IMG/VR virus record: IMGVR_UViG_3300047551_000523
Coordinates: 1-30,521 of that record
Length of the DNA stretch: 30,521 nucleotides
Reading direction: 5' to 3' (one strand)
DNA from: a virus
Under the pieces are notes generated by a model, which saw only the letters and a list, made by a program, of their open reading frames with translations, searched no databases and was not told the origin of the DNA. The position numbers and the translations under genes are program-made. Shown piece by piece: positions 15,166 through 24,200 of the stretch. Every line of letters starts with the position of its first letter. The first letter of the stretch is position 1.

Positions 15166-15177
15166 CCAAGTACTTGG
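15166..15177. repeat. Perfect 12-bp palindrome CCAAGTACTTGG
   Basis: A second perfect dyad, 33 nt upstream of the capsid GTG. It differs in sequence from the palindrome at 15071 but shares the CCA...TGG ends. It could be an operator-like or promoter element; function unknown. Confidence 0.5.
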
Positions 15178-15209
15178 AAAGCTGATCAACCTTCTCTTTC
15201 CTTAAAACC

Positions 15210-16229
15210 GTGACTGCAACTGTAACTTATCTGGGCGAAGCTAATAAAGCTGGCGGCCAGTCTCCTACCTACGCTCAGCGTACCAATCTCTTCCTGAAGC
15301 TGTTTACTGGTGAGGTCTATGAGGCCTTCCGTAACTCTACCATTGCTAAGGGTCTGGTGATGAACCGTACCCTCCGTGGTGGTAAGGAAGCTCAATTCAT
15401 CCACACCGGTCGTATTCAGTCTGGGTATCACACCCCCGGCACCGCGATCCTTGGTTCCGGCAACCCTCCGGCTGCTGAGACCACCATCGCAATGGACGAC
15501 CTGCTCATCGCCTCTGCGTTCGTGAGCAACCTGGATGAGATCATGTCTCAGTATGACATTCGTGGTCCCATCGCTCGTCAGATCGGTCAAAGCCTGGCTG
15601 AATTCTATGATCGCCGTATCTTCCGCGTTCTGGATCGTGCCTCTGGCCTGACCGCTGCTGTGACCGGTGAGCCCGGTGGTTTCCGCATCAACCTCGGTGC
15701 CAACAAGGAGTATGATGCCCAGGCCCTGGTGGATGGTTTCTTTGAAGCCGCTGCCCGTCTGGACGAAGTGGCTGCTCCTAAGGATGGTCGTGTGGCCGTG
15801 CTGTCTCCTCGTCAGTACTATGCCCTGATCAGCCAGGTGGACACCAACATCCTGAACCGTGAATACGGCAACACTCAGGGTAACCTGAACAGCGGCGAGG
15901 GTCTCTATGAGATCGCTGGCATCCGCATCTACAAGTCGAACAACATCCCCTTCCTTGGGAAGTACGGTTCGGCTGCTGGTGCTTCGATCGACGCTGCTGC
16001 TGTGACCGGTGAGAACAACAACTACGGCATCGCTACCGACTTTACCAATGCCTGCGGCCTGATCTTCCATCGGGATGCTGCCGGTGTTGTGGAGGCGATC
16101 GGTCCCTCCGTTCAGACCACCGGTGCCGACACCAAGGTCATCTACCAGGGTGATGTGATCGTTGGCCGTCTGGCCTACGGCGCTGGCCCTGTGCGGGTGT
16201 CTGTTGCTGGTGCTTTCCGCAACGTCTGA
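15210..16229 (+). CDS. Major capsid protein (gp10A-like)
   Basis: A 339-residue HK97-fold capsid protein, close to T7 gp10A (345). Start is GTG 15210: the frame has a stop at 15183 and no ATG between. The N-terminus, with YLGEANKAGGQSPTYAQRTN followed by LFLKLFTGEVYEAFRNSTIA, and IAMDDLLIASAFVSNLDEIM, DIRGPIARQIGQSLAEFYDR and VAVLSPRQYYALISQV are typical of T7-like capsids. Codon choice is strikingly different from the neighbours: CTG, GGT/GGC, ATC, CGT and GAC predominate, and sampled lines are 58-60% GC against 42% in the scaffold gene. This is the pattern expected for the most highly expressed gene. No frameshift signal for a longer 10B-like form was seen at the end. A hairpin terminator follows. 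Confidence 0.97.
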   Translation: MTATVTYLGEANKAGGQSPTYAQRTNLFLKLFTGEVYEAFRNSTIAKGLVMNRTLRGGKEAQFIHTGRIQSGYHTPGTAILGSGNPPAAETTIAMDDLLIASAFVSNLDEIMSQYDIRGPIARQIGQSLAEFYDRRIFRVLDRASGLTAAVTGEPGGFRINLGANKEYDAQALVDGFFEAAARLDEVAAPKDGRVAVLSPRQYYALISQVDTNILNREYGNTQGNLNSGEGLYEIAGIRIYKSNNIPFLGKYGSAAGASIDAAAVTGENNNYGIATDFTNACGLIFHRDAAGVVEAIGPSVQTTGADTKVIYQGDVIVGRLAYGAGPVRVSVAGAFRNV

Positions 16230-16242
16230 TTGTTTTAATACC

Positions 16243-16277
16243 GGGGGCCGCTGTTAAAGGTTGGCCCCTTTTCCTTT
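16243..16277 (+). terminator. Intrinsic terminator after the major capsid gene
   Basis: A 6-bp all-GC stem, GGGGCC (16244-16249) pairing with GGCCCC (16263-16268), extendable by G-T pairs on both sides, with a 13-nt loop. TTTTCCTTT follows directly. It begins 13 nt after the capsid stop, the same location as the T7 T-phi terminator after gene 10, which lets part of the polymerase stop and boosts capsid mRNA over tail genes. Confidence 0.85.
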
Positions 16278-16307
16278 AATATGGCATCCTTCTTTCTGTA
16301 ACTAACT

Positions 16308-16907
16308 ATGACCACAGAGCTTCAAGCCATCAACCAAATGCTTTCAGGTATCGGGCAGGCCCCTGTGGTGTCTCTCGATACGTCTAATCCAGAAATCGCG
16401 CTTGCGGTACAGATTCTAGGGACGGTCAATCGAGAAGTTCAAGGAGAAGGATGGCACTTCAACACGGAAGTAAACTACCCATTTACCCCGGACAACAACG
16501 GAGAGATTGCCATTCCGTCTAACGTTCTTGCGCTTGCAGACAACAAGTTCTCTAATGTTCAAAAGTACCAGACCGTACTAAGGAATGGCAAGCTTTATGA
16601 TAAGATCAGTCATTCATACACCTTTCCAGTTGGGGAAACGGTCAAGTGTGATGTGACTTGGTTCTTTGATTTTGAGGATCTTCCCCAGGTCTTCAAGGAC
16701 TACATCACTCAACGAGCGGCTAGGGTTTTTGCTGGACGTGTGATTGGTTCTGAACTGATGGTTCAAGCCAACGCTGCTGATGAATCCCTGCTGCGTTCCA
16801 ACTGTATTGCCTACGACACCAGTACTTCGGATGTAAACATCTTTGGATTGGAAACTGGGCAGAACTTCTACATCAGCTACACCCCCTTCCGCGCAATCGC
16901 CCGATAA
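16308..16907 (+). CDS. Tail tubular protein A (gp11-like)
   Basis: A 199-residue tail protein, matching T7 gp11 (196) in size and position. The N-terminus TELQAINQMLSGIGQAPVVS followed by LDTSNPEIALAVQILGTVNR and EVQGEGWHFNTEVNYPFTPD is diagnostic, as is VFKDYITQRAARVFAGRVIG. It forms the adaptor ring under the portal and carries the tail fibre attachment together with gp12. It begins 30 nt after the capsid terminator and has no obvious Shine-Dalgarno sequence, so it depends on read-through of that terminator or on an unrecognised promoter. Confidence 0.95.
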   Translation: MTTELQAINQMLSGIGQAPVVSLDTSNPEIALAVQILGTVNREVQGEGWHFNTEVNYPFTPDNNGEIAIPSNVLALADNKFSNVQKYQTVLRNGKLYDKISHSYTFPVGETVKCDVTWFFDFEDLPQVFKDYITQRAARVFAGRVIGSELMVQANAADESLLRSNCIAYDTSTSDVNIFGLETGQNFYISYTPFRAIAR

Positions 16908-16912
16908 GAGTT

Positions 16913-19900
16913 ATGGCCGCAGTCTCTCAGAAAATCCCTACTCTTGTTGGTGGGGTCTCTCAGCAGCCCGATTCGCTTAAGCTGCCGGGACAGCTGCGAG
17001 AGTGCATTAACTACTATCCTGATCCTACCTTTGGTCTGGTAAAGCGTCCAGGGCTTCGGGGGATTCGGAAGCTTGACAATACCCTTGGAGATGGATCCTG
17101 GTTTGTAGCCTTTCGAGATGATGAAGAGCGTTATGTTATTCAGATCTCCAAGCTAGGACAGATCCGTATCTGGGATGCAGAGAGTGGTATTCAGCAGACA
17201 GTGAATGCTATTTCTTCCTCGTATGCAGCTCACATCAAGGAAGAAGACATTGCTCTATTTCAGATCAACGACTACATCTTTGTCTTGAATCGTGGGGTGG
17301 TTGTTCAGGCTTCTTCTGGGTCGTCAGCTGCTATCACCCCCTATGGGTTTGTTAACGTAAACTCTGTTGCATACAAGACAGAATACAAGATCACCCTCAA
17401 CACAACCGATTACACATACACAACTCCTGGGGCCACCATTGGTCACATTCAAAGCCTGAGCATTACAAATGGCGGTAATGGCTACACGACTGGTACCTAC
17501 ACCAATGTTCCTCTGATCAACAAAACCACCTCCTCTAATGGGACCGGGGCCAAGGCTACCGTTGTGGTTAATGCAACAGGAAACGTTTCTAGCGTAACCG
17601 TTACGACTACTGGTATCAATTATCTCGTTGGAGATCAACTTGAAGTCAATGCAAGTACTGTTGGTGGAACTGGTACCAATGCTAAGTTTGAGGTAACGGG
17701 AGTTCAGACAGAGATTGATCCACTGACGGTTGAACTGATTGTTACTAACCTTGTCAGTACTATCAATACTGGTGGGGTGTGGACTGCAACTGGAGTTGGA
17801 AACAGCATCCATATCCAAAAGAACAACAGTGCTGACTTCTCCATTCAAGCCATCGGTGGTACGACAGGCAACGCATTGGAGGCATTTAAGGGGTCAGTTC
17901 CTGCCGTTGGTAATCTTCCTCAACAGTTCCTTGATGGTAAGATCGTTAAGATCACCGCATCGGAAGGCTCTCAAGGGGATGACTACTATGTCGTATTTGA
18001 GACCAGCGACAACAGCTCAAAGGGTGCTGGCTCTTGGACGGAAACCCTGGCTCCAGGAACCAAGCTTGGGTTGAATGCAACAACCATGCCCCATGCTATC
18101 ATTCGTGAAGCCAATGGGACCTTCACCTTCCGAGAACTCAGTGCTGCGGCTGCAGGAGCCATCACCCCAACCAGCAATGTGACTGGGGTTCCCACTGCTG
18201 TGTCCATCACCTCAAACGGCAAGGGCAAATACGTATTGGGTCAGAGCTTCCCCGTGTATGGAGGGACTGGTCTTAACCTACGTCTTCGGGTTACCTCCAT
18301 CCAAGAGATCCAGACTCCTGTCAACTACGCCTACCCTGCTTCTTATCCAACAAACTACGTTGAGAAGAGCCTGTATCCAGACGCCACAACAAAGGTTACG
18401 TGGTATCTCAACGGTCAGCTTTATCGGGAATCTACAACCGATTCTTCCTTTACGGTCAACAATACGAACGTTGCCGTATATGGAAGTTACACGCTCGTAA
18501 CAGCCGCTGCTGGGGCAGTACAGACCTATCGAGCAGGCATCACCGTCACAACCACTTCATCTGGGGTTGTCAGTGGGGTGGAGATCAGTCGTGCTGGACG
18601 TGGCTATACTGCGAGTAATGTTGTTACAAGTGCTGATGGAGATACCTTTACGATCACGGCAGTTGCTACTGTAACTCAATCCATTGATTATTGGGCAGAC
18701 AACTGGTGGCAGGATCGTAAGGTAGGAGACAGTGAAACTAATCCTGATCCTTCCTTTGTTGGAACTACAATCACGGGAATGTCGTTCTTCAAGAACCGTC
18801 TCGTGTTGCTTAGTAATGACAACGTTGTTTGTTCACAGGCAGGAAGCTACTTTGACTTCTTTGCATCTACGGTGATTACCTTGGTTGGTAGTGATCCGAT
18901 TGATCTTTCTTGTGGATCGCTACGTCCCATCGAGCTTCGTCATGCTATTCAAGTGCCAAGAGGGTTGGCTTTGTTTGCGGACAATGCTCAATATGTCTTG
19001 GAAACCACCACTGATCCGTTCTCGTCTTCGTCTGCTGAGATCAACCTGCTCAGCAACTATGATCAAGATCCACGGGTATCACCGGTTGATACGGGTCAAA
19101 CCATAGCCTTTATGGAACATAGTGCCTTGTCTACGAGTGTCTATGAGATGCTCATTCCCGACACAGGCACAAAGCCACAGATCGTTGAGTTGACTCGGAT
19201 CATCCCAACGTACCTTCCAGCTGACATCGCTAACCTAAAGGTGTCTACCTCTGCCTTTACCTTTGCGGTGAATAGCAAGAGAGAACCAAAGAACCTTTAC
19301 CTCTTCCGATACTTTAACAGTGGTGGGGAAAGGACACTGGCGTCTTGGTTTAAGTGGACCATGCCTGGTGAGATTGTGACGCTTGAGTTTGAGCATGACA
19401 AATTATACGTCGTCACAAAGACCACAACGGGTTCATACTTGCTGAGCCACATGAACCTACTCACGGATAGCCCTGGAAGTGCGTTGTATTACGAAGGGAA
19501 GTACATTGATCTTAGATTGGATCTCTTTACTTACAATCCTACCTTGGTCTACAACTCCTTAACGGATACCACCCGGGTGTGCTTTGCAGATGGATTCAAC
19601 GATAGCAGTTTGACTCCATGTGTTGTTACCCTCAACCCACAGTATCCAGGCATCGTTGAATACCCAACCCTTCAATACGATGCAACTAGTCCTGTTGGGC
19701 AGAAGTACTATGTGACCGTGGAGGGTAATCAAACGGCTGAACGGTTTGCTCTTGGATACAAGTATTCAGGTCAAGCCACCCTACCAGCATTCTTTGTAAC
19801 AAGTTCAGAGGGAAGAAAGGATACCTTAAACATTCCTATCATCCATCGGCTCATGATTGATAGTTATGAGTCAGGACCTTATGAGGTAACTGTGACAGCC

Positions 19901-20122
19901 TTAGGCCGTAATCCTTACACGCAGGTCGTACCTCAAACTCCAGCCAACCTTTACCAAGGCAACACCCTACCCATTCTAAGGAATGCTCAAAACCGTATTC
20001 CCGTTATGGCAAAGGGTAGTGAAGTGGATGTGACAATCACTGCTCCGGATCCTCTACCGACCGCAGTCAATGCCATCACTTGGGAAGGAACCTTCAACAA
20101 CCGTGGAATCAAATCCCTGTGA
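16913..20122 (+). CDS. Tail tubular protein B, tail nozzle (gp12-like), enlarged
   Basis: A 1069-residue protein, about 275 residues longer than T7 gp12 (794). The N-terminus KIPTLVGGVSQQPDSLKLPG followed by ECINYYPDPTFGLVKRPGLR and the later GMSFFKNRLVLLSNDNVVCS and FADNAQYVLETTTDPFSSSS are characteristic of gp12. The extra length falls mainly between about residues 180 and 580, which is Gly/Thr/Val-rich. It contains a recurring motif resembling 'v.it..G.GYt.g', as in SITNGGNGYTTGTY, TVTTTGINYLVGDQ, SITSNGKGKYVLGQ and EISRAGRGYTASN. The insertion may decorate the outside of the nozzle. The protein forms the distal tube for DNA ejection. The stop overlaps the next start as GTGA. Confidence 0.95.
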   Translation: MAAVSQKIPTLVGGVSQQPDSLKLPGQLRECINYYPDPTFGLVKRPGLRGIRKLDNTLGDGSWFVAFRDDEERYVIQISKLGQIRIWDAESGIQQTVNAISSSYAAHIKEEDIALFQINDYIFVLNRGVVVQASSGSSAAITPYGFVNVNSVAYKTEYKITLNTTDYTYTTPGATIGHIQSLSITNGGNGYTTGTYTNVPLINKTTSSNGTGAKATVVVNATGNVSSVTVTTTGINYLVGDQLEVNASTVGGTGTNAKFEVTGVQTEIDPLTVELIVTNLVSTINTGGVWTATGVGNSIHIQKNNSADFSIQAIGGTTGNALEAFKGSVPAVGNLPQQFLDGKIVKITASEGSQGDDYYVVFETSDNSSKGAGSWTETLAPGTKLGLNATTMPHAIIREANGTFTFRELSAAAAGAITPTSNVTGVPTAVSITSNGKGKYVLGQSFPVYGGTGLNLRLRVTSIQEIQTPVNYAYPASYPTNYVEKSLYPDATTKVTWYLNGQLYRESTTDSSFTVNNTNVAVYGSYTLVTAAAGAVQTYRAGITVTTTSSGVVSGVEISRAGRGYTASNVVTSADGDTFTITAVATVTQSIDYWADNWWQDRKVGDSETNPDPSFVGTTITGMSFFKNRLVLLSNDNVVCSQAGSYFDFFASTVITLVGSDPIDLSCGSLRPIELRHAIQVPRGLALFADNAQYVLETTTDPFSSSSAEINLLSNYDQDPRVSPVDTGQTIAFMEHSALSTSVYEMLIPDTGTKPQIVELTRIIPTYLPADIANLKVSTSAFTFAVNSKREPKNLYLFRYFNSGGERTLASWFKWTMPGEIVTLEFEHDKLYVVTKTTTGSYLLSHMNLLTDSPGSALYYEGKYIDLRLDLFTYNPTLVYNSLTDTTRVCFADGFNDSSLTPCVVTLNPQYPGIVEYPTLQYDATSPVGQKYYVTVEGNQTAERFALGYKYSGQATLPAFFVTSSEGRKDTLNIPIIHRLMIDSYESGPYEVTVTALGRNPYTQVVPQTPANLYQGNTLPILRNAQNRIPVMAKGSEVDVTITAPDPLPTAVNAITWEGTFNNRGIKSL

Positions 20123-20589
20123 TTTACGTTCAACCCTGTGGACCGTTGGATGCTCAGTGGGTAGCAGACAATCTCCAAGAGGATGATAAGCGGGAATTGG
20201 ATGGGCTTGGTTACTTCAACCATCAGGAAGCAGTAGCCAGGTCCATTCAAGTTTCTGACAATCCTGTAACCTTTTGTAATCCAAAGCGGATGATCTGCGG
20301 AGTAGCGGGGGTATCCAGAACAGATGCCCATTGCGGAGCCATCTGGATGTTAACCACTCCTTATGTCCGCCCCTACCCAAAATTATTTCTAAGAGAGGCT
20401 CGTAACTGGGTCCTTCAACAAACTGATTACAAGATCCTTCATAACATAGCTGATCCAAGAAACCGTATGCACATGAAACTGCTTCATCTGCTTGGATTCA
20501 AAAAGCTCGGTTATGTGACGGTGGGTCCAAACAAGTTAACCTACGTTGAGTTTGCTAAACTAACATCATGTGCCTCCCCGCCGCCGTAG
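20119..20589 (+). CDS. gp13-like protein with a GNAT-like fold
   Basis: About 156 residues from GTG 20119, which overlaps the gp12 stop by 4 nt. The in-frame ATG at 20080 would overlap by 43 nt. Position and size match T7 gp13 (138), an assembly or minor virion protein of the DUF2833 type. The C-terminal ADPRNRMHMKLLHLLGFKKL resembles the last strand-helix unit of GNAT acetyltransferases ('N..a..ly.klGF'), and AIWMLTTPYVRPYPKLFLRE would be the cofactor-proximal strand and helix. No clear acetyl-CoA loop (Q/RxxGxG/A) is visible, so enzymatic activity is doubtful. The 3' end overlaps the gp14-like gene by 22 nt. Confidence 0.75.
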   Translation: MIYVQPCGPLDAQWVADNLQEDDKRELDGLGYFNHQEAVARSIQVSDNPVTFCNPKRMICGVAGVSRTDAHCGAIWMLTTPYVRPYPKLFLREARNWVLQQTDYKILHNIADPRNRMHMKLLHLLGFKKLGYVTVGPNKLTYVEFAKLTSCASPPP

Positions 20590-21215
20590 TTGGTGCGATC
20601 TCGGCAGTCACCTCGGTCGTAGGTTCGATTGCGTCGTACACCCAACAGCAGGCCCAAACTACCTATGCAAATGCTGTCGCTCAACAGCAGTATGCTGCTC
20701 AACAGGCTGCTTATGCGCAATCAGAGCGAGCATATAAAAGTCAGATTCAATTGAATGAAGCAGCAGCCAACAGGGCCTATGTTTCCGAACAACAGAAGCT
20801 ACAAGCTGAGTATCAAAAGGCTGCTCAAGATGCACAAAAACTGAGTGTTGAGTCTCTTCAAGCCCAGGGTAATATCCTTGCGAGTGGTCGTTCTGGTCGT
20901 TCCATTGGATTGTTGGTATCAGACGTGGAACGCTCCTATGGAAGGGACCTTGCGACCCTTGGTCAGAACTTGGCCTATTCTCAGCAGGACTACTTCACAT
21001 CCATTGAAAGCAGCTTTATTCAAGCTCAGTCTGCCAACAACGCTGCTGCATCTAATCGGATGCTGGCCCCTTCTGCTCCTCTTGCTGTTCCAGGACCTTC
21101 TCCTCTTGGATTGGTGACTGGACTTGGAGAAGCTGCCATTGGAGCAACATCTGCCTATAATGCTCTTAAACCACCGGGAGCAGAACAAAACCAAAAGGAT
21201 AAAAAGGATAAGTAA
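20568..21215 (+). CDS. Internal virion protein B (gp14-like)
   Basis: A 215-residue Ala/Gln-rich helical protein. It begins MCLPAAVVGAISAVTSVVGS; T7 gp14 (196 residues) also starts Met-Cys with a small hydrophobic segment. A long Gln/Ala helix follows (VAQQQYAAQQAAYAQSERAY), then the conserved GNILASGRSGRSIGLLVSDV and a Lys-rich end (NQKDKKDK). In T7, gp14 leaves the head first during infection and forms a pore in the outer membrane. Gene order and the Met-Cys start support the call. The stop overlaps the next ATG by one base (TAATG). Confidence 0.85.
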   Translation: MCLPAAVVGAISAVTSVVGSIASYTQQQAQTTYANAVAQQQYAAQQAAYAQSERAYKSQIQLNEAAANRAYVSEQQKLQAEYQKAAQDAQKLSVESLQAQGNILASGRSGRSIGLLVSDVERSYGRDLATLGQNLAYSQQDYFTSIESSFIQAQSANNAAASNRMLAPSAPLAVPGPSPLGLVTGLGEAAIGATSAYNALKPPGAEQNQKDKKDK

Positions 21216-24200
21216 TGGCACAGATCTATCAATCCCAGGGGCCGAGAGTCAATCTAAGTGGTCCTCAACAAGGAGTAGGATTTCAACCAGTTCAAGCTTT
21301 TGATCCATCTCAACAGATTGAGTCCAATGCAATGCGTAGGGCTCAACAGCTTGCTGATTTCGGAGATGCTGTTCTTCGAAACCAATCACGAGATGTTGAA
21401 ATCCTTTCTCGCTTTTCTACAACCCTAAACGAGTTCCTTTTCAAACAGGCTGAACAGCATAACGAAAACGAAATGAAGCTTGGCCTGGCTTCGGTGTTGA
21501 ATGGAGATCTACGTCCCAAAGATGACGTGATGATCAAGTTCAAACAACAGGAAACTGAACTTGCTACCCAGGCGACAACCGAGGCACAGCTGAGCGATAC
21601 GGTTGCACAGGTGTCTCCAGCAGTGGCCGAGCAACGCCGGCAAGACAGTCCTGCTTTGACGGGATGGAGAGCCTATGGGGCAGCCATTGGTCGGGCTAAG
21701 ATGGCAGCAGCATCCGCTCAGACCATCCTGCAAGACTTTATGGAGAGTGACCAGCCGGTTGTCCCCATTCCTCAGCCGGATGGAACCGTCAAGCTGATTG
21801 CTCCTAACCAAGCCAAACTTCCCGCCGAGATCAATGCGTCTATTGCTGTTGGTCAGCAGATGTTCATTGATCAATCTGGCATCTCTAATCTCAATCCTCT
21901 TGTTCTTGCTGAGCACTTAACACCAACAATGCTTGCGGTTAAGCAGGCCATTGTTTCTAATCGAGTTGCAGCAGCAAGGGAAGAGTTTAAGTCAGAAGCA
22001 ATTGAAAATGTTCAAACACGAATCGGAGCTGACGTAGCGGTCATTGACCCATCCGATGCTTCTCAAGTTCAAAAGGTATGGCAAGAATCCACCAGAGAAC
22101 TTCAGATCAACGGCAGACTTAAGCGAGGAGAAGCTAATAAGGCTGTCATTGAAGCCATCATTGATCACACCAAAGCACTTGGTCGCTCTGATATTTTGGA
22201 GGCTTTTGCTAACACTCCTTTGATTGCTGAACAGCCAAATGGTCCTACTGTTGGCGATCGGTTTCGTCCTTTGTTTGAGGAAGCTGGTCGATCCATTGAT
22301 CAGTATCAAGAGTATCTTCAGCAAAAGGCAGAAAAGGATCAAGATGATCAGGTGTCGGAAGTAATCAGTGCTCATCAACTGCTGTTAACTCAACCTGGCG
22401 TTACCCAACAGCAGATCAAAGAAAGTTACCAAGCAACAGCTCAACAACTGAGAACTCTGTCTGCTGCTGGTAATGCAAAAGCTGTCAATGCCCTTTCTGA
22501 TCTTTTGAGGACCGGAGAGAATTACAATCCTTATCTTGCAGCAGATCTTAGTCGAGACATTGCAAGTGGGATTCGTATGGATCCAGCCAGCATTGATGAG
22601 CTTGTTCGTCGTGGACGTATCAGCGCCAGTGAAGCCAATGACCTTAAAAGTCAGCTTCCAAGTAGTGCCACGTTGGACAAGATGAAAGTCCTTGATCCAG
22701 AAATCAAACGCCTTGTCAAGGGCATCTATCAGGTTCAATTGTCTGAAGCTGGCATTACCCCATTGGATGCTGGTTCAGCTGTGGCTTTGCTTGAAGGACA
22801 GATGTCAGATGAGCTATCTGAATTGGCTCAGACCTACATCGAAGCCAACCCAAAGGCGTCTCCTGCTGAGCTTAGGGACTTTCTTCGTACTCGTGCTGAA
22901 GCCATTTCAAAGCAACCCAGGTTTACGTTTTCCATTGATCAAAATGGTAGGGTCAAACCTAATGCTCCTCTATCCACCAACCCAAAGGTCAACAAGTTTT
23001 TGAATCCAGTTACTGGTAAGCAGACCTTAGACTTCACCTCTGTTACCCCAGCACAGGTTCAAACAGCACGTCCAAAGACTAGCGTTGACTTTCTTATCTC
23101 CTCTCGAGATTTAGCAACCAACACTCAAAACTATCTGAATGGTGCTGGTCCTACGCCTCGTGCTAAGGCCATGATGATCGCCACTGGTAGAAGCTTTGAA
23201 CAACTCTTGAGAGATCAATCCAAGGCCTATGGTATTCCGTTCACTAATCTCACTCAATCACAGGCGGCAAAGGCTGCCCAGATCCGTAGACAGCTCGCCC
23301 CTGCTGCTGCTGCCATTCTGGATAATCCCAATGCCACCCCTAGTCAGCGGATTAGATCTTGGAATGACATCAATGCTGCCAAACAACGTCAACTTTCCCG
23401 GGAACAGCTACAGCCTGGGGGAACATCTGGCCCCATCAATTTCCAAGCTGCCTACAATGCGTTGGTTGGTAAGGAATCTGGTGGGGATGCGTCGGTTCTT
23501 AATCGAGACGGATCTGGTGCCGTTGGTTTAGGACAGGTGATGCCAGAGAACGTTGGACCTTGGACGCAGAAATGGCTTGGACGTGCCATGACTCCTGAAG
23601 AGTTCAGACGCAATCCAGAGGCTCAAAGGCGGGTGGTTTCGGCTCAGTTCCAGATGAACATCAACGATCAACTGGCAGCGGGCAATCCACCAGACATCGC
23701 TCTTAGAAAGGCAGCATCTATCTGGTATAGTGGTAAACCTGAGCTGTATGATGATCCACGTCCTCAATATTGGAATGGTCGGAAATATCCATCCGTAAAA
23801 CAATACACCGAGGATGTATTGCGTCGGTATCAACAAAATTTTAGCTCTGCCCGATTTGGGGGGCGGGCTAACTTCACTCCTCAAAACGTTCAGTCTATTC
23901 GAATCGAGAACCCCGCTGATCGTTCGTTCCAGCCGGGAATGGATCTCTGGTTTGCCGATAAAAAGTTTGGAGCCGTCCTTCCGGGGGTGGTTAAGGAGGT
24001 TCGGCGTAATTGGGGTAACTACGGAAATATGATTATTGTTGAATCTACCGACCCCCAAACCGGTGATAAGATTGATGTACTTTATTCACACCTAGATCGG
24101 ATCGACGTGGCAGAGGGGCAACCTATTAACGTTGGATCAATCATCGGAAAACAGGGTGGAACTGGTCGAGTTGAATCCGAGGACAAGACCATTGCAAGCA

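Larger units (their letters stand above)
14997..15209 (+). promoter_or_regulatory. Palindrome-rich noncoding leader of the major capsid gene
   Basis: The longest noncoding gap in the window (213 nt). It contains a hairpin GGGGAC-tgcaat-GTCCCC (15018-15035) and a perfect 14-bp palindrome CCAGTTCGAACTGG (15071-15084). A 7-bp stem GTATTGG/CCAATAC (15086-15092 with 15110-15116) encloses a small CTGC-tgcg-GCAG hairpin. A perfect 12-bp palindrome CCAAGTACTTGG lies at 15166-15177. In T7 the equivalent position carries the strong phage promoter for gene 10, so a phage promoter and a structured 5' leader are expected here. I could not identify a T7-like or sigma70-like promoter by eye. There is no good Shine-Dalgarno sequence before the capsid GTG. 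Confidence 0.6.

Noticed and set aside
15186-16070. 294-residue antisense ORF opposite the major capsid gene
   Set aside because: It is a by-product of the strongly biased codon use of the capsid gene. The translation is low complexity (Val/Thr/Gly/Asp-rich), and the + strand product is an unmistakable capsid protein.
16180-16245. Frameshift site producing a longer 10B-like minor capsid protein
   Set aside because: No slippery heptamer precedes the stop, and the downstream sequence goes straight into the terminator.
16232-16250. TTTAATACC resembling the start of a T7 promoter
   Set aside because: Only the AATAC core matches and the rest of the consensus is absent; the sequence overlaps the terminator stem.
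18688-18702. ATTGGGCA resembling the start of the Syn5 phage promoter
   Set aside because: Only the first eight bases agree with the promoter as I remember it, and it lies inside the tail tubular protein B gene.
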